Source: Tridacna crocea (Eukaryota > Mollusca > Bivalvia > Cardiida > Cardiidae). Taken from it: a DNA stretch of 64,000 nt. Where the stretch lies: positions 56,488,192 to 56,552,191 of the forward strand of contig OX031061.1 in assembly GCA_943736015.1 (NCBI GenBank). Reading direction: 5' to 3'. Made by a program: the position numbers and the translations under genes. This document shows, piece after piece, positions 10,787 through 22,039 of the stretch (positions within the stretch are counted from its first letter, which is position 1; each line of letters opens with the position of its first letter). The notes under the pieces were generated by a model. It was not told the origin of the DNA. It was given only the letters and a program-made list of their open reading frames with translations, and did no database searches.

Positions 10787-10958
10787 TTGGTTTTTTTCTT
10801 TTCGCCTGGCAAGGAATTGATTCAGCTTCCAGCAATGTTATAGTTCTTATCTAACAGCAGTATACCTATCTATGCTTTCTGGGTCATTAAATAGAATCTG
10901 AATTTGGGAAAAGTGCCCTGCTTAAGGACACTTCGACTGTATACTGTCTTTTAATCTT

Positions 10959-11209
10959 TTAACTCATTACCAGACGACAATATTTTAGATTAGTCCAAAT
11001 CGAAAGCATTTGCAGACGACAAAATAAATGTGAGTGAAATTTTGAAATTTGTTTAGCGAAAGGTAGAAAACATTGTGGGAAAAAGAGAAAATGCTGGTAA
11101 CCAGCATTTTCTCCTTTTCCCACAATGTTTTCTATCCTTTTGCAACAATGTTTTCTGAGGGCTTCTTTCTCAGGGTCAACAAAAGTAGTGATTGTGTGGT
11201 AATGGTTAA
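10959..11209 (-). mobile_element. Family A copy with short internal duplication
   Basis: 251 bp with TTAA on both sides. It is longer than its relatives because CAACAATGTTTTCT after the hairpin repeats the preceding CACAATGTTTTCT. Confidence 0.88.
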
Positions 11210-11490
11210 ACACAGGAGTTTATGCTCACAATTCTCAAGCGCTTACAGTGGTGTATAATGGGTCTGCTTGTGTGTTGTAAATGTGCTTCCGGGCAACCAG
11301 ATTTTTTTTCACAATGTGTTGTATGCATTCAAGACAAATCCTGCATTTTTTGCATTTTTTTGCAGCTGTTAATTTGTCATCTTCCAGGCCTGTCAAATAT
11401 TGCCAAATTAAAACTTCTTTACGTTTATTCTTCTAACACATTATTTACGCTTAAATTCATTGAAATATGACCTCACTTCGACCTTTCCTT
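11210..11490. other. No feature recognised
   Basis: About 280 bp of T-rich sequence without coding or repeat signal. Confidence 0.3.
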
Positions 11491-11491
11491 T

Positions 11492-11628
11492 TAACATCCT
11501 CGGTGACTCAGGTACGATTCATTCTCTAGATGCATATCATCCTCGGTGACCCAGGTACGATTCATTCTGTAGATGCATGGAGAGTAACGTAATGCTTCAA
11601 ACCTGGGTCCCGAGGATGCCCTGTTACA
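11492..11628. repeat. Direct plus inverted repeat, family V
   Basis: ATCCTCGGTGACTCAGGTAC is repeated directly about 50 bp later, with GATTCATTCT.TAGATGCAT after each. The sequence then returns as ACCTGGGTCCCGAGGATG, so the segment can fold into a hairpin. Confidence 0.6.
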
Positions 11629-11659
11629 CTGTATATTGACCACAAAATCGGTGACGATA

Positions 11660-11940
11660 ATGGTTGGATGGTTGTATCGGAGTTTAACGCCACTTTAACA
11701 GCTAAGGTCATATCATGGCGGTCGGTGACGCACATGTGTTTCCTGGCTTTCTCACACCAGTACTAGCACAACTTTCTTTCCAAAGCAACCGACTACTTCT
11801 CACATACTTCAGCAGTGGTGAGAGGCGAAAATACGCCGGAAAGAAAGTTCGCCTCAACCGAGTATCGAACTCACAACCACCAGGTCATGGTTCCGACAAT
11901 TCACCACTGAACCATCCGGGCGGGCTCGGTGACGATCAAT
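11660..11940 (-). mobile_element. tRNA-derived SINE
   Basis: On the minus strand it begins with a tRNA-like head: GATGGTTCAGTGGTGAATTG (A-box side) and GAGTTCGATACTCGG (B-box like). It ends with TTAAAGTGGCGTTAAACTCC, a tail shared with 45600. Similar heads occur at 23440, 45169 and 58470. Homology to a named SINE was not checked. Confidence 0.65.
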
Positions 11941-11966
11941 TGCACAGAAAGTGTCTGCACAATTTA

Positions 11967-12085
11967 CCCAGGTAACTAGAATATAAAAATTGGTATTTTC
12001 ACTGGTGGAATATCGAAAAATATTTTCACTGCTATTGCTCGATATCCTACTCGAAAGCATGAAATAAATTGCCCCTCTCCTTCTA
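11967..12085 (+). mobile_element. Family D, terminal fragment
   Basis: Keeps only the distal end: TTGGTATTTTCACTGGTGG, ATCGAAAAATATTTTCACTG and CTCGATATCCTAC..GAAAGCATGAAATAA. Confidence 0.7.
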
Positions 12086-12375
12086 AGGGAGATGAACAAG
12101 TTTTTAGGAGGTAAGAGATGTAAGGGAATTTTGAACGAAAAAGGGGGGGAAAAACTGCCCTATTTTGGCATACTTTAATTCTGAAAAAAGCACAGATACC
12201 CGCTTGTTTTCCAAACTTAATATTCAAGACGCAGAGCTCGCATTCATCGATCATCAACGTTAACTCTTAGACTGTTTTATGCATTAAAAAGACCTTTCCA
12301 GCCAACACAAAACTTCCAAACGATGCAATTTTAATGCTTTTGTGAAAAGAATATCTCTTAAATAATGGCCAGTGT

Positions 12376-12438
12376 GGGCCTGCGATCGGACTGCACATTA
12401 TGTGCAGCCTCATCTTGATCTTCACTGCCCACAAAAAG
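12376..12438. repeat. Family F palindrome
   Basis: GATCGGACTGCACATTATGTGCAGCCTCATCTTGATC; a short, slightly decayed F copy. Confidence 0.5.
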
Positions 12439-12776
12439 CAATTTAAACTTTTTCTGACGTCCCAAGATTTGATCGCAAGGGATTGGACCGGAGAGAACAA
12501 CAGTGAGATAGAAATAAATCCATGGATAATATATAAAAATCTATAAATAAAGTATGAATAAATGACACACGTGAGAAATACGATTGAGACGGAGATGCAA
12601 TTATGTAAATTCTAGGTTTTTTTTCCTACCCTGGTGACTCAAAGCCTTATTAGGCAGAAAGTCCAGTTTTGGACAACAAATGGAGTTAATGGCTTAATGG
12701 CCATCCCGGACCACATTCTGTACTTTTGCAGACACTGTAAATGTGGGTCAGAATGCACAGACTGTATGGACTGATC
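12439..12776. other. No feature recognised
   Basis: No gene or structured repeat seen. Confidence 0.3.
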
Positions 12777-13005
12777 TTAACCGATTACCACACGAGAAAA
12801 TTTTAGACTGGTCCAAATTGAAAGCATTTGCAGACGACAAAATAAATGTGACTGAAAAATTGGAATTTGTTCTAGGAAGGGTAGAAAACACTGTGGGAAA
12901 AGGAGAAAATGCTGGTTACCAGCATTTTCTCCTTTTCCCAAAGGGTTTTCAAAAGGCTAATTTCTCAGGGGCGTCAAAAGTAGGGATTGTGTGGTAATGG
13001 GTTAA
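12777..13005 (-). mobile_element. Family A copy
   Basis: 229 bp with TTAA at both edges. Long arm on the left (GTCCAAATTGAAAGCATTTG), clean hairpin. Confidence 0.9.
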
Positions 13006-13131
13006 CCCATACTGCCGGGGGTCATAAGATAGAATATACCTCGTTTAATCTAGGTATTTCAAAGCTATGCTAATTTTAATAAGTTACCTACCAATACCTA
13101 CATCGATTTATCTATAGAAATGATACAGTTT

Positions 13132-13414
13132 TTATTATTATACTGCAAAGAAATTTCTCGTGATCTGATTGGTTAAAATGCCTAGAATATATATCTCATG
13201 TACCCTGGCAAAAACCACGTAGAGCCAGTTTCCCTTTCGAGTGCTCCGTAAACATCACTGCACTTGCAAAACAACATCAAAAATGGCGTTCGACCACCAG
13301 ACTACACGTTTATGCACCAAACTGCACGTTTTAGTGACGTCAGTTTCCAGTGACGTCAGTTTTTATCGAATCGGGGCACACTGAAGGGAATTTTTATTTC
13401 GTCCGCATACTCAA
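13132..13414 (+). mobile_element. Family E, right-truncated
   Basis: Starts TTATTATACTGCAAAG and reads through AAAACCACGTAGAGCCAG, ACTGCACGTTTTAGTGACGT and GGGAATTTTTATTTCG. It breaks off at GCATACTC, where a half A element follows. Confidence 0.75.
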
Positions 13415-13650
13415 TGAGTTCCCAAAACAGATTTCATTTTTTAGGTTATGTTCATTTTGTTGTCTGTAAATGCTTTCAATTTGGAAATGTCTACAAATTT
13501 GTCGTTTGGTAAAGGCTTAACTGTCATTTTGTGTCACAATATTTCCAATATCTGTTTTGTCACATGCAAATTCAATCATTTCAGTACATTTTCATGTGTC
13601 TTCTGTAAATGTTTTTTCTATGGAAAAGTCTAAAATTTTATCGTCTGATA
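13415..13650 (+). mobile_element. Two half-copies of family A
   Basis: 13415-13520 is a right half (TGTTGTCTGTAAATGC to GTAAAGGCTTAA). 13521-13650 is a second, more decayed right half (TCTTCTGTAAATG to ATCGTCTGATAA). Both lack the hairpin. Confidence 0.5.
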
Positions 13651-13717
13651 AGTTAGACATCTTTAATCAAATGATATATTTTCATTCAAGCTATATAACT
13701 ATCAAGTAAGTTTTACC

Positions 13718-13947
13718 CTCAACACTTTACCAGACAACAAAATTTCAGACTGGTCCAAGTTGAAAACAGTTTAAGAGGACAAATTGCAGGTAACCCAAAT
13801 AATGAATTTTGTCTTTGATAGGATAGAAAACATTGTGGGAAAAGGAGAAAATGCTGGTTACCAGCATTTTCTTCTTTTTCCACAATGTTTTCAAAAGCTT
13901 TCATTCTCATGGTGGTCAAAAGTCGGCATTGCGTGGTGAAGGCTTAA
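13718..13947 (-). mobile_element. Family A copy
   Basis: Ends GGTGAAGGCTTAA. The right TTAA (13944-13947) is also the left TTAA of the next copy. Confidence 0.82.
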
Positions 13948-14147
13948 CCAAACGACGAATATTTTTGTTTTAAATTGAAAGAATTTGCAGACATCAAATC
14001 AGAACTAGTTAGAATGGTGAAATTTGTCTGAGAAAAGTTGAAAACATTTCTTTTCAAAAGGTTACTAGCATTTTCTACTTTTCCCACAATGTTTTCAAAA
14101 GTCTCATTCTAAAGACTAGAGTTCGGGATTGTTTTGTGAAGGATTAA
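13944..14147 (-). mobile_element. Family A copy chained on a shared TTAA
   Basis: Starts TTAACCAAACGACGAATATT and ends GTGAAGGATTAA. The hairpin is partly lost (ACTAGCATTTTCTACTTTTC). Confidence 0.7.
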
Positions 14148-14234
14148 AGAAGACGCAATTTTACTTTTACTTTTTTTTTAAGTTGGCCAATTTAAATGCA
14201 TTTCAGAGAAGACAAACAATACACCAAGTGCCGC

Positions 14235-14465
14235 TTAACCCACCACCACACAATTCCTACTTTTGACGACCCTAAGAAAGAAGCCTTTGGAAAACATTGT
14301 GGGAAAAGGAGAAAATGCTGGTAACCAGCATTTTCTCCTTTTCCCACAGTGTTTTCTACCTTCACAAAACAAATTTCAAATTTTCAGTAATTTCTATTTT
14401 GTCGTATGCAAATACTTTCGATTTGGACAAACCTAAAATTTTGTCGTTTGCCGGTAATGAGTTAA
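14235..14465 (+). mobile_element. Family A copy
   Basis: 231 bp with TTAA at both edges and a perfect hairpin. Its right TTAA (14462-14465) is shared with the next element. Confidence 0.9.
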
Positions 14466-14616
14466 ACGATGGTTTATGTCTTTGACAGAATAGAAAATAT
14501 TTTGTGAAAAGGAGAAAATGCAGGTTACCAGCATGTTCTGTTTTCCTATATACAATCTTTTCAAAAGCTTTTTTCATTCAGGCTCCTTAAATTTAGGATA
14601 TATGTGGTAAAGGTTA
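14462..14616 (-). mobile_element. Family A, left arm deleted, chained on a shared TTAA
   Basis: Short copy from TTAAACGATGG to GTGGTAAAGGTTAA. The hairpin is decayed (GCAGGTTACCAGCATG) and about 75 bp of the long arm is missing. Confidence 0.65.
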
Positions 14617-14786
14617 ATCACGTACTAGATTCCTAGAAGCCCTTGTTAATCATCTATAAATATCTCTACGTATGTATGCTATTTTAACAATACATCAAAA
14701 CGTTTTTGTCGGCGCGTTTGTTTCATGATGCAGTTGTTGTTGAATATGGCGCGAAACTCCGGAGTCCGTTTTCTGATATGCTTGTT

Positions 14787-15016
14787 TTAACCCATTACCA
14801 CACAATCCCTACTTTTGACTCTCCTGGAAAAGAAGGCTTTTGAAAACATTGTGGGAAAAGGAGAAAATGCTGGTAACCAGCATTTTCTCCTTTTCCCACA
14901 ATGTTTTCTACCCTTCACAAAAGAAATTTTAAATTTTCAGTCACTTTTTATTTTGTCGTCTGCAAATGCTTTTGATTTGGACAAGTCTATAATATTGTCG
15001 TCTGGTAATGCGTTAA
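14787..15016 (+). mobile_element. Family A copy
   Basis: 230 bp with TTAA at both edges and a perfect hairpin. The right TTAA (15013-15016) leads into another degenerate copy. Confidence 0.9.
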
Positions 15017-15235
15017 GTCTACCTCATGACAAAATTTTAAACTGGTCAAAATTCAAAGCGTAAGCAGACTACAATTTCAGTGTGGCTCCAATGGTTGAAT
15101 TTGTTATTAAAAGCCAACATTTCGTCGGTTTACTTCAAAAAACTCATAACTAACGCTTATAACAAGCTGTAGTTACGGGGTTTTCAAAAGCCTTCCTGTT
15201 CAGGATCGTGAAAACACTGGATCGTGCAGTAAAGA
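15013..15235 (-). mobile_element. Degenerate family A copy with a foreign palindrome remnant
   Basis: The left long arm (CATGACAAAATTTTAAACTG) and right arm (TTCAAAAGCC..TTCAGGATCGTG) are family A. The centre holds GTCGGTTTACTTC..AAGCTGTAGTTACG, which matches the family G hairpin at 31886-31972, instead of the A hairpin. Confidence 0.5.
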
Positions 15236-15377
15236 ATGAACGCTGTACTAGATGACAGGGTTTTTGCGTAGTCCTTATTGCAAACATTTGCAAGCGACAC
15301 GCATCTAGCTTTGTTTATATTGAAAAAAAAAAACATTGGCAGACGACAAATGAGCTGTGGCTGAAATGATGGAACTT

Positions 15378-15603
15378 TTAACTCATTACCACCCCCAAAA
15401 ATTTTAGACCGGTCCAAATTCAAAGCATATGCAGACAAAATAAAGGTGACTGAAAAATAGAAATTTGGTTTGGGTAGGGTAGAAAACATTGTGGAAAAAG
15501 AAGAAAATGCTGGTTACCAGCATTTTCTCCTTTTCCCACAATGTTTTCAAAAGGCCTCTTCCTCATGGTGGTTAGAATTCGGGACTGTGTGGTAAGGAAT
15601 TAA
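15378..15603 (-). mobile_element. Family A copy with trailing remnant
   Basis: 226 bp with TTAA on both sides. The next 75 bp (to about 15680) is a decayed piece of a further copy (GGAAAAGGGGAAAATTC). Confidence 0.85.
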
Positions 15604-15799
15604 AGGGTAAAAATACTGTTGGAAAAGGGGAAAATTCTGTTCACGGTGTTTTGGAAAGGCTTCTCCAAAGGATGATGACAAAACTTGATACAAAAAAAGA
15701 TAAACATTGCAAAGTGTTGTCCATTTTCATGATTTGGGCAGAATTTGTGATCGTTTCAAAAAATTAACCAGATGCAGTCAAAAGGCATGAATCTCATTA

Positions 15800-15930
15800 A
15801 AAAATCCCCTTTACAACAAATACACAACTTCTGATTGGCTAACTAAATGGTACAATCAAAAGTGGTGTTACTTTCAAATTTACACAATCTTGCAGAATAA
15901 GGCTAATACTTGTCCTACAGAACATTGAGA
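15800..15930. mobile_element. Family B, decayed
   Basis: ACAACTTCTGATTGGCTAAC followed by an imperfect complement. Both outer ends are lost. Confidence 0.45.
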
Positions 15931-15943
15931 CTGATGAAATATA

Positions 15944-16439
15944 TTATTATACTGCAAAGAAATTTCTCGTGATCTGATTGGTTAACATGCCGGGAATATA
16001 TATCATGTACCCTGGCAAAAATCACGTAAAGCCAGTTTCCCTTTTTAGTGCCCCGTAAACATCACTACACGTGCAACGCAACATCCAAAGTGGCGGCGTC
16101 GATCATCACTAGACTGTACGTTTATGCACCAAACTGTACGTTTTAGTGACGTCAGTGACGTCAGTTTTCATCGAATTGGGGCACTCAGAATGAAATTTCT
16201 ATTTCACCAACATACTCGATTCGTGAGATTATAAAACAGGAAAATTTAGCTTAACTCGTTTTGAAAGGGTAAAACTTTGCAGTATTATTAATTTGTTGTA
16301 CGGTCAGGTGGCAGGAGACTTGGAAACTTGTTCACGGCTGTATCCAAACATGTCGCCACTTCGGCTCGGGGCGACATGATTCACCACAGCCGTGAACAAG
16401 TGTCCAAGTCCCCTGCCACCTGAACGTACAACTAATAAT
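15944..16439 (+). mobile_element. Family E element, full length
   Basis: Starts TTATTATACTGCAAAG. It contains TGACGTCAGTGACGTCAG and an inner repeat of the start (AAACTTTGCAGTATTATTAA). It ends in a hairpin, GTCAGGTGGCAGGAGACTTG with its complement, and GTACAACTAATAATG. Confidence 0.85.
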
Positions 16440-16679
16440 GTAATCGTCCATAACAGTTTATAACCTTTTTTGCAAGAGTCTTTAAGCACAGTGTCAGACG
16501 TTGTAAGAACGAGTTTTTGGTAACGAGGGTCTTTGGTCTCAATGAATTCTTGAATTCTCAACACTAACTAATACATGTACGTGTTTGTGCATTACCAAAC
16601 CCAAGGCTATTCGTACCAACAGGTCTTGACCCGGAAAAGGCCAGCTGCTGGAAGTGAAAGTTTAATTCAAACACAGCTT

Positions 16680-16932
16680 AGCCTCTTTACCAAGCAGTCC
16701 CGGGGTTCTACGACCTTGACATAGATAGCTTTTGAAAACATGAAAAGCAGAGAGACACGTTAGAAAGCATTGTATGAAAAGGAGAAAATGCTGGTAGCCA
16801 GCATTTTCTCCTTTTCATACAATGTTTTCTAACATGTCAAACACAAATTCTACCATTTGATCCTCTAATGATTTATCGTCTGCTTTCAATTTGGATGCGT
16901 CCAAACTTTTGTCGTCTGGTAAAGTGTCAGCG
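16680..16932 (+). mobile_element. Family A, divergent copy
   Basis: Hairpin arms read CATTGTATGAAAAGGAGAAA, and about 25 bp are inserted before them (TGAAAAGCAGAGAGACACG). The outer TTAA sites have decayed. Confidence 0.7.
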
Positions 16933-17159
16933 TTTTAGATAATACAATAAAGATGCATTTAGACTTTCTTATAACCTACCGTCGAGATACGTTTGTACAA
17001 AAAGCAAACCGAAACAAGTCGTAAAATTGTAATTTACGACAAAATACGATTACGAATAAGGTGATTTATTACGAACCAAATTGAAGTGCAACCAAATTAA
17101 AGCATGTTATATTTTAAAATCATAACTATGACTAAAATGTACGCTTTTAGCCTCAGATA

Positions 17160-17270
17160 ATGGGACAGAGAGAGAGAAAGAGAGACAGACAGACAGAAAG
17201 ACAGACAGAAGATGGAGACAGGGACAGACAAACACAGAGGGAAGGACACAGGAACAGAGAGAGGGTCAAC

Positions 17271-17306
<36 letters not shown>

Positions 17307-17414
17307 CAGAGACAGAGACAGAAAAATAGACAGACAGAGAGACAGACAGAGACAGAGAGACAGACAGAGAGAAATAAAGACGGAGAGAAAGAGAGAGGGT
17401 CAGCGAGAGAGAGG

Positions 17415-17448
<34 letters not shown>

Positions 17449-17450
17449 GG

Positions 17451-17484
<34 letters not shown>

Positions 17485-17705
17485 AAAAGAGAGAGAGAGA
17501 GAGCGACAGAGAGAGAGACAGTGAGACAGAGAGAGAGAGACAGAGACAGAGAGGGTCAGCGAGAATGAGACCAGGAAGAGAAAGAGAGAGAGAGACAGAG
17601 AGACAGAGAGAGCAATAGAGAGAGAGAGAGGGTCAGCGAGAATGAGACCAAGAGGAGAGAGAGGAAGAGAGACAGAGAGGGAGAGAGAGAGAGAAGGGGA
17701 GTAGA
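17160..17705. repeat. (GA)n/(GACA)n microsatellite
   Basis: About 540 bp of GAGA, GACA and AGACAG runs, with GGGTCAGCGAGA repeated at four places. The long RERERQ-type and SLSLSV-type frames here are low-complexity translations, not proteins. Confidence 0.97.
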
Positions 17706-18124
17706 GACAGACTAGGCACAGTAAAACAGACCTTATATAAGAACTAATGAAATCACAATAACACTGTTCTTTGCATAAAGTCAAAATATAAAGGTAAATA
17801 TGAAATGTCATATCAGTAAAAGTACTTTGTCACTGACTCACTGTCACTCAAAAATTTACACAAAAGAAAAGGTGTCAATTAAGCAATAATGTTAAAGAAA
17901 TGAGAGAAATGGGAAAAAATGGCGGGAATGTAGGCAACTGCTCAGTATAAAAATGAAAATCATTTATAAATATTTTAGAAATGAACTTGACCCATTTAGC
18001 TGTTAGTATGTGAATCAAACATTTTAGGCGTTAAAGAAGGACCACAAAGTACTGTAGTTCCTACATGTGTTTGGCAGAAATATGGTATTAACAACAACAT
18101 GGTATCAATAACAAAGGAGTGTGA
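17706..18124. other. No feature recognised
   Basis: AT-rich sequence without gene or clear repeat. Confidence 0.35.
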
Positions 18125-18354
18125 TTTAACTCTTTACCAGACGACAAAATTTTAGACTGGTCCAAATTGAAAGCATTTGCAGACGACAAAATAAAGGTGG
18201 CTGAAAAATTGAAATTTTTTCTGGGAAAGGTAGAAAACACTGTGGGAAAAGGAGAAAATGCTGGTAACCAGCATTTTCTCCTTTTTCCACAGTGTTTTCA
18301 AAAGGCTTCTTTCTCAGGGGCGTCAAAAGTAGGGATTGTGTGGTAATGGGTTAA
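18125..18354 (-). mobile_element. Family A copy
   Basis: 230 bp with TTAA at both edges and a clean hairpin. Confidence 0.9.
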
Positions 18355-18421
18355 AGATCTGGCATATCTTTTATCTACACTGTCCCTAAAAGTGGTATTG
18401 AGTTGCTCTGGATGTTAAGCG

Positions 18422-18651
18422 TTAACTCTTTACCAAACGACAAGATTTTAGACTGGTCCAAATTGAAAGCATTTGCAGATGACAAAATAAACGAAACTCA
18501 AACGTTGAAATTTGTATCCAGCAGGCTAGAAAACATTGTGGGAAAAGGGAGAAAATGCTGGTTACCAGCATTTTCTCCTTTTCCCACAATGTTTTCAAAA
18601 GGCCTGTGTCTCGGGGTCGTAAAAACCAGGGATTGTTTGGTGAGGAGTTAA
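18422..18651 (-). mobile_element. Family A copy
   Basis: 230 bp with TTAA at both edges, same orientation as its neighbour 70 bp away. Confidence 0.9.
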
Positions 18652-18763
18652 ACATTTTACGATTGATTTAAAAAAATAATTGATAATATCTAAACCCTAC
18701 CCTCTCTAATAACTCAACCTATAATTGTGGCGACTGAGGACCTTTCACCCTAAACTGGGACTT

Positions 18764-19267
18764 TATTAGTTGCACGGTAAGGTGGCAATGGACTTGGAAA
18801 CTTGTACACGGCTGCGGTGAATCATGTTGCCCAGAGCCGAAGGCGAGGTGGCGACATAATTCGACACAGCCGTTAACAAGTTTCTAAGTCCCCTGCCATC
18901 TGACTGTACAACACATTTATTATACTGCAAAGTTTTACCCTTTCAAAGCGCGTTAAACGAAATTTTCCTGTTTTATACTCTAACAAATCGAGTATGCTGA
19001 CGAATTAGATACTCCCTTCTGAATGCCCCAATTCAATGAAACTGGCGTCACTGGAAACTGACTAAAATGTGCAGTTTGGTGCATAAACGTGTAGTTTAGT
19101 GATCGATCTACGCCGTCATTTTGGATGCAGTGTTGCACGTGTAGTGATGTTTACGGGGCACTCAAAAGGGAAACTGGCTCTACGTGGTTTTTGCCAGGGT
19201 ACATGATATATATGTTCCCAGCATGTTAACCAATCAGATCACGAGAACTTTCTTTGCAGTATAGTAA
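18764..19267 (-). mobile_element. Family E element
   Basis: Reverse copy. The terminal hairpin comes first (AAGGTGGCAATGGACTTGG and complement), then ATTATACTGCAAAGTTTTAC. The body ends with GAGAACTTTCTTTGCAGTAT. Confidence 0.85.
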
Positions 19268-19448
19268 GATTTCTTCCACTCAGTGGGACTCACTGTGTAG
19301 CATTTCTTCATGATGCAAAACTGTTTGTGTCCGTCGTTTTTTTTTCTTTTCCACAAGGTGTCTCTCTGTGCTTTCGAGGACATATCTGGTCATCTGAGTC
19401 ATGTTGTTACAAGGAAGATATTTCATGTACTATATCATTCTGTGAGGG

Positions 19449-19893
19449 ATATAGAGGACATTTGTTGTTTTTTTTTTCGGTGAAAGATCCAAATTTATTT
19501 CATCTCGTGAACACCATTGGTAATAAATATTACCGATGATGTTCACGAGGTGAAATAAATTTCGATCTTTCACCGAAAAAAACCCCAACCAATATTATAT
19601 TTATATCATGCTTTTAACCTTTTCTAGTTTTATCAAAATTCAGTACAGTTCCTTTCCGTTATTCCCTATAGCGTACCCCTCCTGCATAGCAACGCATTAC
19701 AATATTACGTCAAGCGCAAGAAATGTGAGGTAAATGACGTCATATTTCCATCTCGGTTGTGAGCGAAGCGCATTTTTCCGCGGTAACTACAATATAAAAA
19801 TCGGTATTTTCATTGGCCGTACCCGTGGAAAATCGAAAAATGTTTTCACCGCTATTTCTCGATATCCTACCGGAGAGCATAAAATAAATTTCA
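19449..19893 (+). mobile_element. Family D element
   Basis: TATAGAGGACATTTG, then GGTGAAAGATCCAAATTTAT. Its palindrome is shortened (GGTAATAAATATTACC). The body has AATGACGTCATATTTCC and the end reads CTCGATATCCTACCGG. Confidence 0.85.
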
Positions 19894-20358
19894 TGTACTA
19901 TATCATTCTTTGAGGGAAAGTCATCTCTTCCCATATTTCAGTAATGTTTTATGGTGAATTTCTCAATGGGCTTGACTTAATTATCTAAACCAATGTGTGG
20001 GAGGGAGAATCTGGCCTATTTTCTAATTTTTCCCACGCATACAGTTAGGCACCAGTACGTTATTGTAGTCATGTTATTTCAAAGGTTCCATTTTCGTTGA
20101 TTGTGATTGGGCTTCATATTATTTGAGGGAATTGTATTATACCTAATGTATTATTGTGCACTGGGACACAAACCTAATGTGGTCAGTCAATCAAAAATCT
20201 AGTCTGTCATTCTGTTAAAAGTTAAGAACAATTGCTTTTTTCTTCTGATGACGTGTGAAATACTCCCACACATTCGACTCTCTGACGAAAAACTTCTGCC
20301 CGGAAATTGCAGTATATACGTCTCTTACCCTTTCGGGGGACTTTTTGAGACGGCATAT
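19894..20358. other. No feature recognised
   Basis: No gene, palindrome or tandem repeat that I can support. Confidence 0.35.
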
Positions 20359-21146
20359 ATTAAAAGGGCCCTTCAGATTTTGGGACAAAAATTTTACAAA
20401 AAAAAAAAGAAAATACCCCTTTACTCACAAAGCCTTTTAATTTTCATTCATAAAACCCGGGGGCAGTTGTCAGAAACTATAAGACAACAAGAGAAATTAG
20501 AGATTTACTACGGCTCAGGTCGATAGCGACGGGAAAACACGGTCTATTTTTACATGAGCAACTCGCTCATTTACCTACCGGAAATAAACTGACGAGCCTT
20601 CAAACATAGCGTTCGAAGAAGAAATAATGGAAAATAATTACAAGCTTGTTATGTTGTGGAATTTAAGTGTCATTAGCCACGTGCCAGTCACTTAATATTC
20701 CCACAATACTTTTTTTTTTATTTCTGGTGAGAAATCTAAAAATACTTTAAGACGGTACGTAGCCTTTTAGGGGAACATTATTAAAAAGATGTTTTTGTAA
20801 TTTTATGATTCTTAACCCTTTACTCCATAGATACTCATTTCTACGCATTGCTTGTAGGAGCCTTTAGAAAACATTGTGGCAAAAGGTGAAATTGCTCGAC
20901 ACGGGCAATTTCACCTTTTGCCACAATGTTTTCAATGCTATCAAAAGGTGTCATATACACATAAGAAACGGCTTCATCTTTGCTGTTATTTAGGGTCAAT
21001 TAGAGATACCATAGAAATGCCTTATGGGGTAAAAGAGTTAATCATTGATCATTTCTATTGCTTTTCCATTTAACTTTCAGTGATATATATTATTTTCTGA
21101 ACTGGTGAGATGTAAAAAATCTAAATACCCACCTTTAAGATCAGAA
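20359..21146 (+). mobile_element. Family J element interrupted by an A2 element
   Basis: Starts TTAAAAGGGCCCTTCAG and ends ATACCCACCTTTAA. Comparison with J copies at 23940 and 55588 shows that 20812-21041 is an insertion: the uninterrupted copy at 24348 reads ATTCTTAATCATTGATGA, and here the same word is split exactly at TTAA. Confidence 0.88.
20812..21041 (+). mobile_element. Family A2, nested in J
   Basis: 230 bp. GATTCTTAACCCTTTACTCC at the left and GTAAAAGAGTTAATCATTG at the right, so TTAA was duplicated on insertion. This is the clearest evidence in the window for the target-site rule of family A. Confidence 0.95.
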
Positions 21147-21532
21147 TTTACAGTCTGATCGTGTATCTATACCACCGTGTTGACAAGTTAAGCTTATAAG
21201 ATTGCTGTGCCCTCTGAAAAGGGGCCTTAATACATTAACAAAAAGTGTATACACAGACTCTTTTCTGTGGGTGAACTGTCTGCGTGTCAGAGGATCAGTG
21301 CACCATATGATTTAGTCGATTATTTATCATGTATATTATAAAATGGTGTTCGTGGACCCAAACTTATGTGAAGACTTGTTAGGTATCATCTGCCACGAAA
21401 ATGCATTAAACTCCTTTTTTCCAGAGCATAGCTCGTATATTTATCACTGAAAGGGTCAGTACGTTTGCTGGATTTGTCACTAAATGGGTTTCCACACAGC
21501 ATGATAACTGTCAGGATTATATAGCCTAAAAC
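21147..21532. other. Old repeat debris, no gene
   Basis: Contains AGAGCATAGCTCG after CATTAAACTCC, words of an old dispersed repeat (family X) also visible near 6140, 38130 and 59490. No gene signal. Confidence 0.3.
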
Positions 21533-21788
21533 ACGGGAAAAAAAGGGGCATTCGGACATTTGCGTAAAGTGTCGTTTCGGATCAGCCTGCGCAGTCCGCG
21601 CAGGCTAATCCGACACGACACATTACGATTTTATGTAATTTTCTGTTTCGCACACGTCTACTGTAGCACAAAATCTAATGTAGTCGTAAAGTGCCGTCTT
21701 GGATTAGCCTGCGCGGACTGCGCAGGCGTATCCGAGACGACACTTTACGCAAATGTGCGAATGCACCATTTTCGCGTGTAACAGACTA
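21533..21788. mobile_element. Family C element, full length
   Basis: Two stems: CGGATCAGCCTGCGCAGTCC with complement, and GGATTAGCCTGCGCGGACTG with complement, separated by a spacer with TCTACTGTAGCACAAAATC. Outer ends GGCATTCGGACATTTGCG / GCAAATGTGCGAATGC. Confidence 0.88.
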
Positions 21789-22039
21789 ATATTATGTACT
21801 GTGCTCTAGTAAAAAGAGGTTATATAAATCTCAGTGAGCCATTATACTTAGAGAGTCAACACATAGCTGTGAATCTTTAATATACGTTTTTCTTTTACAA
21901 CCGACCGAATCATGGGGCAGAATGGTCCTTGGACCTGCAGAAACGTCGCAAGTAGCGGGCTGTCATGGGTCGATAGTGTTCGCAGATACATTAAGCCTCT
22001 TTTTCACAGAAAGTGACCTAGAACTACAGAAAATGAGGC

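Noticed and set aside
17160..17811. Open frames of 118-181 codons rich in Arg/Glu or Ser/Leu
   Set aside because: Translations of a (GA)n/(GACA)n microsatellite.
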